Shown: in pieces, positions 8,652-18,458 of the stretch
Layout: each line of letters starts with the position of its first letter
Position numbering within the stretch: the first letter of the stretch is position 1
DNA from: Roseiarcus sp963717215
GTDB taxonomy: Bacteria > Pseudomonadota > Alphaproteobacteria > Rhizobiales > Beijerinckiaceae
Direction of reading: 5' to 3'
Length of the DNA: 64,000 bases
Assembly: GCA_963717215.1 (NCBI GenBank)
Contig: CAVQVS010000006.1
Location: 1-64,000, forward strand
The notes under the pieces: generated by a model
Databases searched by the model: none
Told to the model about the DNA's origin: nothing
The model's input: the letters and a program-made list of their open reading frames with translations, nothing else
Translations under genes and position numbers: made by a program

Positions 8652-10403
8652 ATGGGCGGTCCTGATATCGCCGCGAAACTGGTCGAGGCGCTCCGTCGTA
8701 CCGACGGCAAACTCGACCTGCGACCGGTCCACGCGGTCGGCATTGGCGCGACCGGCTATTTCGAGGCGTCCGACGTCGCGCGCGACTATTGCATCGCTCA
8801 GCATTTCCAGGGCGGGCGGATTCCGGTCACGGCGCGTTTCTCTAATGGATCAGGCTGCGCGATCCCCCATGACGGCTGGTCGGACGTGCGCGGATTGGCG
8901 ACGCGATTTCAGCTCTCCGAAGACAAGACTACGGACCTCATCGCGATGACGCTGAACGCGTTCTTCGCGCCGACCCCGGAAACTTTCCTGGACTTCGCCA
9001 TAGCCGCCAAGCCTGCGCCGGTGACGCGAGAGACTCCGTGGCGAAAGTTCCTCGACCTGCTCGAATTGATGTTGCCTCTACGGAATCCTTATCCGGGAGA
9101 AACGATCACCCCTGACGCGGGCGCGATCCGGTTTGCGGATCAAAACGATTACGCCAAGCTTGCGGTGTCCCAGGCGGCCACCATCGGCGCGCCGGTGAGT
9201 TATCTCCGAGCGGACTATCACGCCGTCCATACATTCATTGTCATTGCGCCCGACAAGACGCGTCGCTGGGTTCGCTTCAGTTGGCAACCTGTCTATGGGG
9301 TTCTGAACACCAAAATCACGGACCCGGTAATTGACCAATACCTGCAGCAAGATCTCCGCAATCGGCTCGCCAAAGAACCAGCTCGCTTCACTCTGATGAT
9401 GGCGGTCGGTGAAGCTGGCGATGATTTCAATGACCCGTCTCGCCCGTGGCCGCCCCACCGGGTGCGGATCATGATGGGAACGCTGACGCTCGACGCCGTT
9501 CCAGAAGACCAGGGCGCGTATTGCGAACGCCTGGCCTTCAATCCCATGCGTCTGACTGAAGGGATTGAGGCTTCGGACGACCCGGTCCTGCGCGTGCGTG
9601 AACAGGCCTACAATTTCTCGCGCAACTCCCGTCTGAAAGCTGCCGGATGCCCGTTTGCAACCAGCGTTGAGACGAAAGTCGAGCCAATATCGAATTGGCA
9701 AAATTGGTTGGATAAGGTTGTCGTCGGACTCCAGGAGAACTCGTTCTTCACCAAGCTGTCGAGCTGGATTCTCGTCCCATACTGGGCTCGAAAAATGCCG
9801 ACGAAGGCTCTGTCCGGTGGGCCGCGAGCCGCCGTCCAGCCAAGCGAAAACGTTCAGCGCATGATGAACCTCATCATGCCGCTAAAGGACAAGTCTGCGA
9901 TCGGCCGCGCCAGGGCGGCGGCTGCAGTCGCGCAGAACGTCGACGAAATCTTCGCCGGTCTCGACAATGTCGGTACGGTCCATTTCGCCCGCTTCCTGCT
10001 GATCGGCGACTCTATCTGCATGATCTCGGTCTACGACGGCGACTTCACCAACTACATCCGGGATTTCATCGCTACGATCGGCAGCGTCTTTGACGAGGTC
10101 GTGAAATTGGTGGAAGGCGGCGAAGCCATCATCCCCTCGGAGGACCACGTCGACGCGTTCATCGATTGGGTGCATGCGCACGACCTCTTCCAGGCGCCGG
10201 ACTTCCCGACCGACCTGTTCACGTTGAACAAGGAGTCGGGCAAGACCCCCCGCGGGGAGGGCCCGCTCAAACTGCGCACGCTGCCGCGCGAACTCGTCCT
10301 GCAATTGAACGCCAATCCCAACATTTCGCTTGGCGGCGGCTATCGCGGCTATCCCGGATTCTCCGCCGCGGACGTGCGCCGCAAATTTGGAGTCGGCTGG
10401 TGA
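8652..10403 (+). CDS. Catalase-like haem protein with C-terminal ferredoxin-like extension
   Basis: A 583-residue protein. Residues 1-335 are a catalase-fold domain: distal His27 in PVHAVG, Arg62-Phe-Ser in ARFSNGSG, distal Asn102 in TLNAFF, and an axial-Tyr candidate at about 320 in REQAYNFS after GIEASDDPVLRVR. Residues about 390-583 are an extra domain with VGTVHFARFLLIGD and SVYDGDFTNYIRDFIATIG, which resembles the ferredoxin-like domain often found beside DyP peroxidases. The ATG at 8652 is chosen over 8646 because GGAGGG ends directly at 8645. It shares GTGA with the DyP gene, so the two are translationally coupled. Catalase, peroxidase or lipid-peroxide activity are all possible. Confidence 0.85.
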   Translation: MGGPDIAAKLVEALRRTDGKLDLRPVHAVGIGATGYFEASDVARDYCIAQHFQGGRIPVTARFSNGSGCAIPHDGWSDVRGLATRFQLSEDKTTDLIAMTLNAFFAPTPETFLDFAIAAKPAPVTRETPWRKFLDLLELMLPLRNPYPGETITPDAGAIRFADQNDYAKLAVSQAATIGAPVSYLRADYHAVHTFIVIAPDKTRRWVRFSWQPVYGVLNTKITDPVIDQYLQQDLRNRLAKEPARFTLMMAVGEAGDDFNDPSRPWPPHRVRIMMGTLTLDAVPEDQGAYCERLAFNPMRLTEGIEASDDPVLRVREQAYNFSRNSRLKAAGCPFATSVETKVEPISNWQNWLDKVVVGLQENSFFTKLSSWILVPYWARKMPTKALSGGPRAAVQPSENVQRMMNLIMPLKDKSAIGRARAAAAVAQNVDEIFAGLDNVGTVHFARFLLIGDSICMISVYDGDFTNYIRDFIATIGSVFDEVVKLVEGGEAIIPSEDHVDAFIDWVHAHDLFQAPDFPTDLFTLNKESGKTPRGEGPLKLRTLPRELVLQLNANPNISLGGGYRGYPGFSAADVRRKFGVGW

Positions 10404-11800
10404 GCGACAACTTCGATCGCAGGCAGATTCAGGGCAACATCTTGCGCGGCTATCGCCGTAAGGTCGTACGCCACCTCATCCTCGAGGTTGGCGATCGCGC
10501 AATGGCGCGAAAATTCCTCGGCGCATCGGTCGCAGGCGGAGACGCTGGCGTTCCCGGGATCACGAGCGAGGCGCCATGGGTCGACAAGAAGCCGCCGCCC
10601 GTCTGTTTCAATATCGGCCTCACCTTCGAGGGGCTGCGCGCGCTCGGAACGCCCGATGAATCGCTTGCGACGTTCCCGAGCGAGTTCCGCGATGGGATGA
10701 CCAGGCGGGCGGCGAAACTCGGCGATTTCGGATCAAGTGCGCCGCAGAAGTGGCCCTCGCCGTTCGACAAGCCGGCGCGCATTCACATGATCGCGTCGAT
10801 CTACGCTGACGACAAAGGTCATCTCGATCGCATCGAGAGCCAGGTCCGTGGCGCCTTCACTGTTCTCGGCTCACGCGACGGATGCAATCGCGACGCTGAC
10901 ACAGTGTTCTTCGGCTTCAAGGACAGCATCTCGCAGCCTCGTTTTGCTGAGATTCGCGACGATCCCGATACAGAGAAAGCCAATGAGCCGACGGACCCGC
11001 TGGGCACCGCGCTGCTCGGCCATGAGACCAGTTTCGAAAGTCTGCGCTTTCGCGTGCCGAAGCCTGACGAGCTCGGACTGAATGGGACTTTCAACGCCTT
11101 CCGTGTCCTCGCGCAGGACGCCAAAGGGTTCAACGAATATCTCACCAAAGCGGCAAACGAACTCAAAGACCATCGCGACGTCGATCTGCTGCTGGCGCGG
11201 GGCAGCGAGGGCCGGATTGGCGAGGGCCTCGACTATGTGGGGGCTCTGCGCGAGGTCGTCGCTGCCCAGATGTGCGGCCGCTGGCGAAACGGCATTCCCT
11301 ATGCCTCCTCGCCCGACGCGCAATTGACCAGTCACCCGATTTCGGAGACCAATTTCGACTACGACCGCGCGTCGCGATGCCCCGCCGGCTCCCATATGCG
11401 GCGCGTCAATCCGCGCGGCGGGACAATTGTGCAGCGGATCGCCAATCACACCCGACGCATAATCCGGCGCGGCATGCCCTATGAGACAGACCCTGATCAT
11501 CCCGATGATCAAGAGCGCGGGCTGCTCGGCAACTTCATTGGCGCGAGCCTAGGCGCACAGTTCGAGGCGGTCATGTGCGACTGGCTCAATCTCGGCCTTC
11601 AAGATCCCAGCATCACCGGATCAAATGACCCGTTGATCGGCGCGAATACGCCGGAGACGAGCTGGTTCGATCTGTCGCTCAGGAACGGAGGCAGCATCCG
11701 CCTTCGCGGATTTCCCCGCTTCGTCAACGCCCGCGGGGGGGCTTATACATTCCTGCCAAGCCTGCCGGCGATCGAGTATTTGTCGAAGCTAACCGCCTGA
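10400..11800 (+). CDS. DyP-type peroxidase
   Basis: A 466-residue DyP-family haem peroxidase. The GXXDG motif is GFKDS (Asp about 174; the last Gly is Ser), the proximal haem His is about 332 in CPAGSHMRRVNPR, and the distal Arg pair is about 356-357 in HTRRIIRRGMPYE. The GTG start at 10400 overlaps the stop of the catalase-like gene, and the protein then opens with NFDRRQIQGNILRGY, the usual DyP beginning. No Tat or Sec signal is seen, so it is cytoplasmic or cargo of an encapsulin not in this window. Its 3' end overlaps the facing regulator gene by 12 bp. Confidence 0.9.
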   Translation: MSDNFDRRQIQGNILRGYRRKVVRHLILEVGDRAMARKFLGASVAGGDAGVPGITSEAPWVDKKPPPVCFNIGLTFEGLRALGTPDESLATFPSEFRDGMTRRAAKLGDFGSSAPQKWPSPFDKPARIHMIASIYADDKGHLDRIESQVRGAFTVLGSRDGCNRDADTVFFGFKDSISQPRFAEIRDDPDTEKANEPTDPLGTALLGHETSFESLRFRVPKPDELGLNGTFNAFRVLAQDAKGFNEYLTKAANELKDHRDVDLLLARGSEGRIGEGLDYVGALREVVAAQMCGRWRNGIPYASSPDAQLTSHPISETNFDYDRASRCPAGSHMRRVNPRGGTIVQRIANHTRRIIRRGMPYETDPDHPDDQERGLLGNFIGASLGAQFEAVMCDWLNLGLQDPSITGSNDPLIGANTPETSWFDLSLRNGGSIRLRGFPRFVNARGGAYTFLPSLPAIEYLSKLTA

Positions 11801-14800
11801 GACGCCGCGCCCGGAGGGAGAACGGGACTCAGGCGCGCTCCATTTCGGAGAGCCGGTCACTTCCGTCAACGCCGCCTCGATCCGCGCCAGCATCGGAGAC
11901 GGGCCGAAGGCGCTGGCGATACGGCGCGCTTCCGTCAAATGGGTCCGCGCCAGCGCCTTCTTCTTCTTCGCCTTATACAAGAGGCCCAGGATCATTTCCG
12001 CGCGCCCGATGAAATGTCCGTCCCGATCGAACTGCGGGTTGGACCGCACTTGTTCGATCAGCGCGCGGATTCGCTTCGCTCCAAACGTCAGCACCGAAGC
12101 CAACGAGCGAAAATTCCGCAGGAACAGTCCGAGTGACGGTTTCCCCGCGCCCGAAAGGATATCGAGATAGACTTCGCACAAGAACAACCTGCACCAGTCC
12201 GCCGAGGCGCGATAGCCCTCCTTATCGCGCCGGGAGATGGTCTCCTCGATGTATCTGAGCCCTTCGTCGATCCGCCCGTTCATGGCGAGCCCGACGCCCC
12301 AAAGATTGTCGGGGCCGGAGAGAAACAAGGTCCAACCGTTCTCCGAGCATTTGGCGATGTACCCGCCGACTTCGTCGAGCGCGCCGGGCTTGTTGAGCAG
12401 CACCAGCGCGACGTTTCGCGCCGACGATGCAATCGCCCGTTCGAAAGGGGCGCGGGAGATGTTTATTCCGAGGTCCGCGATCTCCAGTCCCGCTTCATAA
12501 TTGTCGCTGAGGATGGCGATCAGAGCCCTCATCGCGGTGGCGTATCCAACGGATCTCGGGTCGTTCATCGAGACGCCGTTGACCATCAGCCGCTGCACGG
12601 CCGCACGGGCCTCCGTGAGCCGGCCGCGGTTCACTGCGTCCCAGGCCAAAATGGCCGCATAGAAATTCCTGAGATAGGCGTCGTCGACGTTGGCTAGGGC
12701 GGCCTCGGCTTCGCGACACCTTGCCTGGAAGATCTCGATGGAGACCGGGGCGCAATAGGTCGAGACCGACAATTCGCTGACCAGGGCGTAAGCCATGGAT
12801 TTCGGGTCGCCCAGGCGGCGCGCCATCGCCGACAGTTCCTGTTGGACGGTCAACGCTTCGCGGAACCTCTCGGTCCAGACCAGACTCGAGATGTAGTGAT
12901 GCAAGATCAAGACGTGATGGCGGCTGTCTCCTGATCTGTTCAGGTTCGGCCTGAACCGGGTGGTCACCCCGATGATCGTCTTCAGGCGCAGAGAGATGTT
13001 CGAGCACAGGGCATAGTTGGAGAGCAACTCGACGAGCTGTTCGTCGCTGGCGCAACTGGGGTCGCGCTCGAAGAGCGCGATCGCCGACGACAGGTATCGA
13101 TCTGCCTCGTCGAGCGAATAGACGCCCAGACTCTTCGCCCCGGCCATGGCGAGATAGGTGAAGGCGAGGTTCTTGCGATCGGCGCGGACATAGTGGTGTG
13201 CGAGCGTTTCCGCCGCTTCGGCGAGACGGCCTTCGCTCCGCCGTTCCAGCGCCTCGGCGATCTTCCGATGCAGCTCGATCCTGCGCCCCGTGACAAGGCT
13301 CTGATACACGGAGTCTCTCAAGAGGATGTGCTTGAAAACGTAGTCCGACGAATCGGCTTGCCTGAAGACGATGTCCTGCGCCTGCAGTCTCTGCAGCGCC
13401 GCGCCGACATCATCTTCCGTCTCGACGACAAGCGAGAGCAGAGTCGGGTCGAACCGGCGCCCGATCGTCGCCGCAGCCTGCAACAACGTGCGGTCTTCGC
13501 CGCGGCAGCCGCTCCATTCTGGCGGCGAGCAGACCCTGTATGCTTGTCGGCAGACCGTCCTGCCCGATCGCCGCGTCGAAATCCGCTTTGCCCGAGGCGA
13601 CGCGCAACGCGCCTTGTTCGATCAGAAAGCTCAGGATCTCCTCGCCGAAGAGAGGATTGCCCCCTGCCCGCTCCGTCACCTGCCTCATCAACGCGTCGGG
13701 CAGGGACGCCACGCCGAGCCGCGTCCGCAAGACATGCTGGATGTCGCTCGCCGTAAGGGGCTTCAGCGCAATGGTCGTCACACCGAACCCGCCCCGCCAG
13801 CGCGGAAGGTATTCCGGTCGCGTCGTATGAATGACAAGCAGGTTCGGCTGCTCGCCGGCCTCGATCAGTTGGCCGATCATCTCTTCGGACGCACGGTCGA
13901 CCCAGTGGATGTCCTCGAGCAGCACAACGACGGTGGACGCCCCGCGTCGCGCTTTCAAAAGCGCCGGCAACAGGTCGCGCGTGCGCAAACCGATCAGGAC
14001 GCCATCGAGTCCCGCCAAGGAGGCTTCCGGCGGCTCCAGACCGAGCAGATTGAGCAGGAGGCCCAAATTCTCCGTCGTATGAAGCTCCAGCGCGCGCAGG
14101 CCCGCATCCAACTTTCGCGCGATTTCTGCCGGATCGTCCTCGGGTCGGATCCAGAAAGCGCCGCGGACGACCTCGAGGAAAGGCAGAAACGGAATCTGCT
14201 GCCCGTCGGCCGCACAATGCCCGATGAGGACGAAGGCCTCGTCGGCCGGCAGGCGCTGCAGAAATTCCGACACGAGTCGCGTCTTGCCCAGACCGGGCTC
14301 GGCAACGAGATCGATCACTTCAAGCCGCTCTCGCGCGCGGCCAAGCGCGTCGTGGAGCTTCGCCAGTTCGTCGTCGCGACCGACATGGGGACTGAGGCCC
14401 TGGCCGAGCGAGGCGTCGAAGCGCGTCCCCCCCTTGCGGACGGAGTTCAGTCGCCAGACTTTCTGCGGCTTGGACTTGCCCTTGATCGATTGTTCGCCGT
14501 CAAAGCTCGTGTCGGCGAGCCATTCAACGAGACGTCGCGTGGTGTCGCAGATCATGGTTCCGCCCGCGGCCGCCAAGCTCTGAAGACGCGAGGCAAGATT
14601 GACGGTGTCACCCACGGCGGTGAGGGCGGCGGCTTCCCCCTCAACTGGCGCCATCACGGCGATTCCCGAACTCACGCCGGCGCGCATCATCGGACGCTCG
14701 CCGAATTGGGACTCCATCTCATCGGCTGCCGCCGCAAAAGCCGCGTGGATCGCCAAGGCCGTGCGACAGGCTCGGAGCGCGCTGTCTTCCTGCGCCTCGG

Positions 14801-15038
14801 GGACGCCGAAGACGGCCATGATGCTGTCGCCGGCGAAGCCCCGCACCGAGCCGCCGTGCTCGCGAACGGCTCCCGTTAGTTTTTCGTAGATTATACGGAC
14901 GAGACCGAGGGTTCTCTCCTCGCCAATTCGCTCAGCAATCGCCGTGTATCCGACCATGTCCGCGAAAAGTACAGAGACTTGACGCCGTTCCCCCAGATCC
15001 GTCGGTGCGCTCGCGGCAGTCCTCTTTGCATCTTCCAC
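11789..15038 (-). CDS. Class III adenylate/guanylate cyclase - AAA ATPase - TPR regulator, frame broken near 13500
   Basis: A protein of about 1,080 residues. Residues 15-190 are a class III cyclase domain (RRQVSVLFADMVGYTAIAER, then RGFAGDSIMAVFG and AVGDTVNLASRLQ). A P-loop ATPase follows (VGRDDELAKL, EPGLGKTRLVSEF, VVVLLEDIHWVD), then LLQAAATIGRRFDPTLL and a helical-repeat C terminus to 11789. The N-terminal frame ends its good match at ARMERLP and the second frame starts at GEDRTLLQ; dropping one base near 13500 joins them. It is the probable stress or metabolite sensor for the convergent peroxidase pair, but this rests only on position. Confidence 0.82.
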
Positions 15039-15423
15039 GGCGGAAATGCCCTCACCCGTGCCTGTACCTCCGCGTCGTCAGAGCATTGGGGACCGTTAGC
15101 GGAGCGTTGGTCTCATCTGATGATTGACGGCTGTTCACCGTATGAACCCATGCGGCAGATTTTTGCAACCGCCTGGCAGAGCAATTTCTCGGAATTTCAT
15201 TCCGACCACGGCGAAACGCGGTCGAGGAGCGGCGAATTGGCTAACCCCGGAGGGGGCGCAAAGCAAGGAGCGCCTTCTCCGCGGGAGCGGTCTGCGATAT
15301 CAGAACCAGAGCCACGAGGCTGTTGGCCGCGAAGACACAGCCCGGACCGTAAAACGCCCGCGAGGCCCCGCCAGCACAGCAACGAGGGCCTTCCGCCTCA
15401 ACGACCAAACAACGGAGCGCATC
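15039..15423. other. Intergenic region with a 17-bp dyad
   Basis: A 385-bp gap between the divergent cyclase gene and the DJ-1/PfpI gene. The only structure noted is the dyad at 15189-15205. An open frame running into the DJ-1 gene from upstream has no family-like sequence and is not taken as its start. Confidence 0.55.
15189..15205. promoter_or_regulatory. Candidate operator, perfect 7-bp dyad
   Basis: TCGGAAT, 3-nt spacer TTC, then ATTCCGA: perfect inverted arms in the intergenic region between two divergent genes. The size fits a dimeric repressor or activator site. No cognate regulator can be named. Confidence 0.35.
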
Positions 15424-16113
15424 ATGAAAGTCCTGATGGTTCTTACCTCCCACGACCAGCTCGGCGACACGGGCCGCAAGACCGGCTTTTGGCTCGAGGA
15501 ACTGGCGGCCCCTTACTATGTCTTCAAGGATGCTGGGGCCCAGATCACCCTCGCGTCGCCCAAGGGCGGGCGTCCGCCGCTCGATCCCAAGAGCAACGAG
15601 CCGAACTTCCAGACCGACATCACCCGTCGGTTCGATAAGGACGCCGACGCCAATGCCCAGCTGGACAGGACGGTGCGCCTCGATAGCGTCAAGCAGGAAG
15701 ATTACGATACCGTCTTCTACCCCGGCGGCCATGGGCCGATGTGGGATCTCGCCGAAGACAAGAACTCGATCAAGCTGTTGGAATCCTTCCTGGCTGCCGG
15801 CAAGACGTTCGCGGTGGTCTGCCACTCAACCGGGGCGCTCCGCCACGTCAAAACCCCGGATGGCAAAGCGCTTGTCGAGGGCAAGACGGTGACCGGATTC
15901 ACCGACGGCGAGGAAGAAGCCGTAGGATTGACGAAGGTGGTGCCCTTCCTTGTCGAAGACGAAATGTTGAAGCTCGGCGCCGTCTTTTCCAAGGTCAAGG
16001 ACTGGGGCGTCCACACGGTCGCCGACGGCCAGCTGATCACCGGCCAGAATCCTGCCTCTTCCGGCCCAGCCGCCAAGCTTCTGATCGATACGCTGAACAA
16101 GAAGGCCAAATAG
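15424..16113 (+). CDS. DJ-1/PfpI-family protein (type 1 glutamine amidotransferase fold)
   Basis: A 229-residue protein starting MKVLMVLTSHDQLGDTGRKT. The nucleophile elbow is FAVVCHSTGAL (Cys about 129), with the Glu of the family in the early GFWLEELAAPY segment and a PGGHGPMWDL loop before it. This matches the Hsp31/YhbO-like branch, which handles glyoxal-type carbonyl damage or acts as a chaperone. ATG at 15424 is the first start that gives the normal N terminus. Next to peroxidases and a carbonyl-converting monooxygenase a protective role is reasonable. Confidence 0.9.
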   Translation: MKVLMVLTSHDQLGDTGRKTGFWLEELAAPYYVFKDAGAQITLASPKGGRPPLDPKSNEPNFQTDITRRFDKDADANAQLDRTVRLDSVKQEDYDTVFYPGGHGPMWDLAEDKNSIKLLESFLAAGKTFAVVCHSTGALRHVKTPDGKALVEGKTVTGFTDGEEEAVGLTKVVPFLVEDEMLKLGAVFSKVKDWGVHTVADGQLITGQNPASSGPAAKLLIDTLNKKAK

Positions 16114-16211
16114 CCGGGCTCGGGTGAGCGCCCATTCTGGCGAACGAAGAAATCTATAACCCTGGTGGGAGTCGCCCAGGAATCAAGTCGAGGTCGAGTG
16201 GCGACAGGATC

Positions 16212-16337
16212 CTGCTCGAGAGCCACATTGGCCGTTTCGTCGCCGACGCCGAGGCCATCTATTCCCACGAAGGGACGCGCGAGATGAACACGCTCATCGT
16301 CGGCAAGGCCAGCACGGGCCTCATCTCGTTCGTTTAA
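16212..16337 (+). pseudogene. C-terminal remnant of an acyl-CoA dehydrogenase (glutaryl-CoA dehydrogenase type)
   Basis: The last 41 codons of an acyl-CoA dehydrogenase are readable: LLESHIGRFVADAEAIYSHE followed by GTREMNTLIVGKASTGL and ISFV before TAA at 16335-16337. YxxEGTREMNTLIVGxAxTG is the well-known C-terminal signature of the family. Upstream in the same frame there is no further similarity and no start, so only the tail survives, left by a deletion or rearrangement between the DJ-1 and monooxygenase genes. Confidence 0.75.
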
Positions 16338-16359
16338 GTCCCTCGAATCGCGGACGCGC

Positions 16360-18171
16360 TCAACTAAAGGCGAGACCCTCGAAAGCCCCAGAGTTGCGCC
16401 ACTCATCGAGATATTTGAAATAAGCCGAGGGACCGGCTGGATAGCCTACGTTCAATCGCGCCCCAGGGCCCGGGGGCTGTCCCTCGTTGTTATAGTAGCC
16501 GGGCGTGCAGTCGGGCGAGCCGATCAGGTTGCCCATGCCCGTCAGCAGCAGGGCGACCCAGGCGTCCTGGGCTTCCGGCGTGACCTCGATCTCCCTGCAG
16601 CCGCGCGCCAGCGCGTGCCCGACCACCATCGCGATCGTTCGTCCGGCTTCGGTGAGATTGTGGGGAATGTTCGTGATCAGATTCGCGCCCTGCGTGAACT
16701 GCACAAAGAACGCATTGGGAAATCCATGCACATGGATGCCGTGCAGGCTCTTCATGCCCTCGGCCCAGGCTTGCGAAAGCTTCCGACCACCGCGACCCGT
16801 CAGATCGAACCCGGCGCGCCTCGTGTATTGCGTGCCAAACTCGAAGCCTGACGCATAGATGATGCAGTCGACCTCATATTCCGCGTCCGCGACAACGACG
16901 CCTTTTTCGGTGATCCGTTCGACGCCCTTGCCGTCGGTATCGATCAGTCGCACGCCTGGCGCGTTGAAGGCCTGCAGATATTCATCATGGAAGCACGGGC
17001 GCTTGCAAAGCTGCCGATACCAGGCCTTGAGTTTCTGCGCCGTTTCGCCATCGGTCACGATGGAGTCAATCCGCGCGCGTATTTCCTCCATCTTTTCGAA
17101 ATCGGAATCTTCAAATGCCGCCAACACCGTCTGCGGCGTGAGTTCCCCGCGCGGCATCAGCTTCATCTTTGAGCGGATCCGCCGCGACAGATCGGTCCAG
17201 CCGTCCTGAACAAAGTCTTCCGTCGCCGAGCCGCCCGCTGAATTGTCGGTGAAGTTTTCCAGCCAACGCTGTTGCCACCCGGGCGTCGCGATCGACGAAA
17301 ACCAGTCGGGATCGATAGGGACGTTTGCGCGCACGTCCACGGACGAGGGCGTTCTCTGGAAGACGTAAAGCGCCCGGCAGGCGCGCGCGAGATGCGGCAC
17401 GCACTGGATCGCCGTCGCGCCTGTGCCGATGATCGCAACCCGCTTGTCTGCGAGCCTCTCCAGCAACGCGCCGTCTGGTCCGCCGCCGGTATATTCATAG
17501 TCCCACCGGCTGGTATGAAAGGCATGGCCCCTAAAGGTTTCTATGCCCGGGATGCCCGGCAGTTTCGCCACATGAAGCGGTCCCGTCCCCAAACCGATGA
17601 AACGCGCCGTGAAGCGGTCGCCTCGATTCGTCTCGATCACCCAGCGCGCGTTCGCCTCGTCCCATTCCAGACTCTCGACTTCGGTATGAAACAGCGCGTT
17701 CTCATAAAGACCGAACCGGTCGCCGATGCGCCGGCAATGAGCCAGAATTTCTGGCGCGTGGGCATATTTCTCCGTTGGCCGATGGCCGGTTTCCTCGAGG
17801 AGAGGCATATAGACCATCGAGGCCGTATCGCATTGCGCGCCAGGGTACCGATTCCAGTACCAGGTTCCTCCGAAATCGCCTCCCTTCTCAATGATGCGCA
17901 CGCCTTGCACACCCGCCTCGACCATACGCGCGCAAGTCGCCAGACCCGCGAAGCCACCGCCGATGAATGCGAATGTCACATGGTCAGTCTTGGCTTCGCG
18001 TTGCGCGACCGGCGTGTACGGGTCGTGCGCGAAACGGCCCTTCAGCGGGAGGTATTGCGCATTACCGTCCGCCCGCAGCCGCTTGTCGCGCTCAGCCCTA
18101 TATTTCGCGAGCAAAGCGCCCTTGTCGATTTGCGGCTGGGGCTCGGCGCCCGACAAGGTGGTCGTCGCCAT
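16360..18171 (-). CDS. Flavin-containing Baeyer-Villiger-type monooxygenase
   Basis: A 603-residue FAD/NADPH enzyme that would insert oxygen next to a ketone carbonyl (cyclohexanone or phenylacetone monooxygenase class). FAD-binding GGGFAGLA is near residue 68, the BVMO fingerprint FRGHAFHTSRW is near 208, and the NADPH motif is IGTGATA near 245. A long N-terminal extension before the first Rossmann motif is typical of one BVMO subgroup. ATG at 18171 has GGGAGG upstream. It stands alone on the minus strand; the substrate is unknown. Confidence 0.88.
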   Translation of the reverse strand: MATTTLSGAEPQPQIDKGALLAKYRAERDKRLRADGNAQYLPLKGRFAHDPYTPVAQREAKTDHVTFAFIGGGFAGLATCARMVEAGVQGVRIIEKGGDFGGTWYWNRYPGAQCDTASMVYMPLLEETGHRPTEKYAHAPEILAHCRRIGDRFGLYENALFHTEVESLEWDEANARWVIETNRGDRFTARFIGLGTGPLHVAKLPGIPGIETFRGHAFHTSRWDYEYTGGGPDGALLERLADKRVAIIGTGATAIQCVPHLARACRALYVFQRTPSSVDVRANVPIDPDWFSSIATPGWQQRWLENFTDNSAGGSATEDFVQDGWTDLSRRIRSKMKLMPRGELTPQTVLAAFEDSDFEKMEEIRARIDSIVTDGETAQKLKAWYRQLCKRPCFHDEYLQAFNAPGVRLIDTDGKGVERITEKGVVVADAEYEVDCIIYASGFEFGTQYTRRAGFDLTGRGGRKLSQAWAEGMKSLHGIHVHGFPNAFFVQFTQGANLITNIPHNLTEAGRTIAMVVGHALARGCREIEVTPEAQDAWVALLLTGMGNLIGSPDCTPGYYNNEGQPPGPGARLNVGYPAGPSAYFKYLDEWRNSGAFEGLAFS

Positions 18172-18331
18172 CCGATTAGCCTCCCTTGCGCGTTCGTCCG
18201 CGCTCGCGTGGAACGACTGCTTTCCCCCGATCCGATCCTTCCACAGGCGACCGTTGTAGGCAAGGTGTCCACCGAACTGCGATGTCAGGGCCGCGGGCCG
18301 GACGTCCACTTCACATTTTCGGTTGGAGATT

Positions 18332-18406
18332 TGGTGCCGGATGAGGGGATTGAACCCCCGACCTTCGGTTTACAAAACCGCTGCTCTACCGCTGAGCTAA
18401 TCCGGC
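18332..18406 (-). tRNA. tRNA-Thr (anticodon UGU)
   Basis: A 75-nt cloverleaf on the minus strand with encoded CCA. The acceptor stem is GCCGGAT/ATCCGGC, D arm GCTC/GAGC, anticodon loop TTTGTAA giving UGU, T arm GGGGG/CCCTC with one G-T pair. The top anticodon-stem pair 27-43 is a G-A mismatch, the other four pairs are sound. Fold, length and anticodon make the call safe. Confidence 0.96.
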
Positions 18407-18458
18407 GTTTCGGCGGCTTTTGCGCTATCAGCGAGGCGAGCCGCGCGCAAGAGCGCGG

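Noticed and set aside
13371..14879. Long open frame antisense to the cyclase/ATPase gene
   Set aside because: Low-complexity Arg/Ala-rich translation opposite a gene with clear motifs; a coding shadow.
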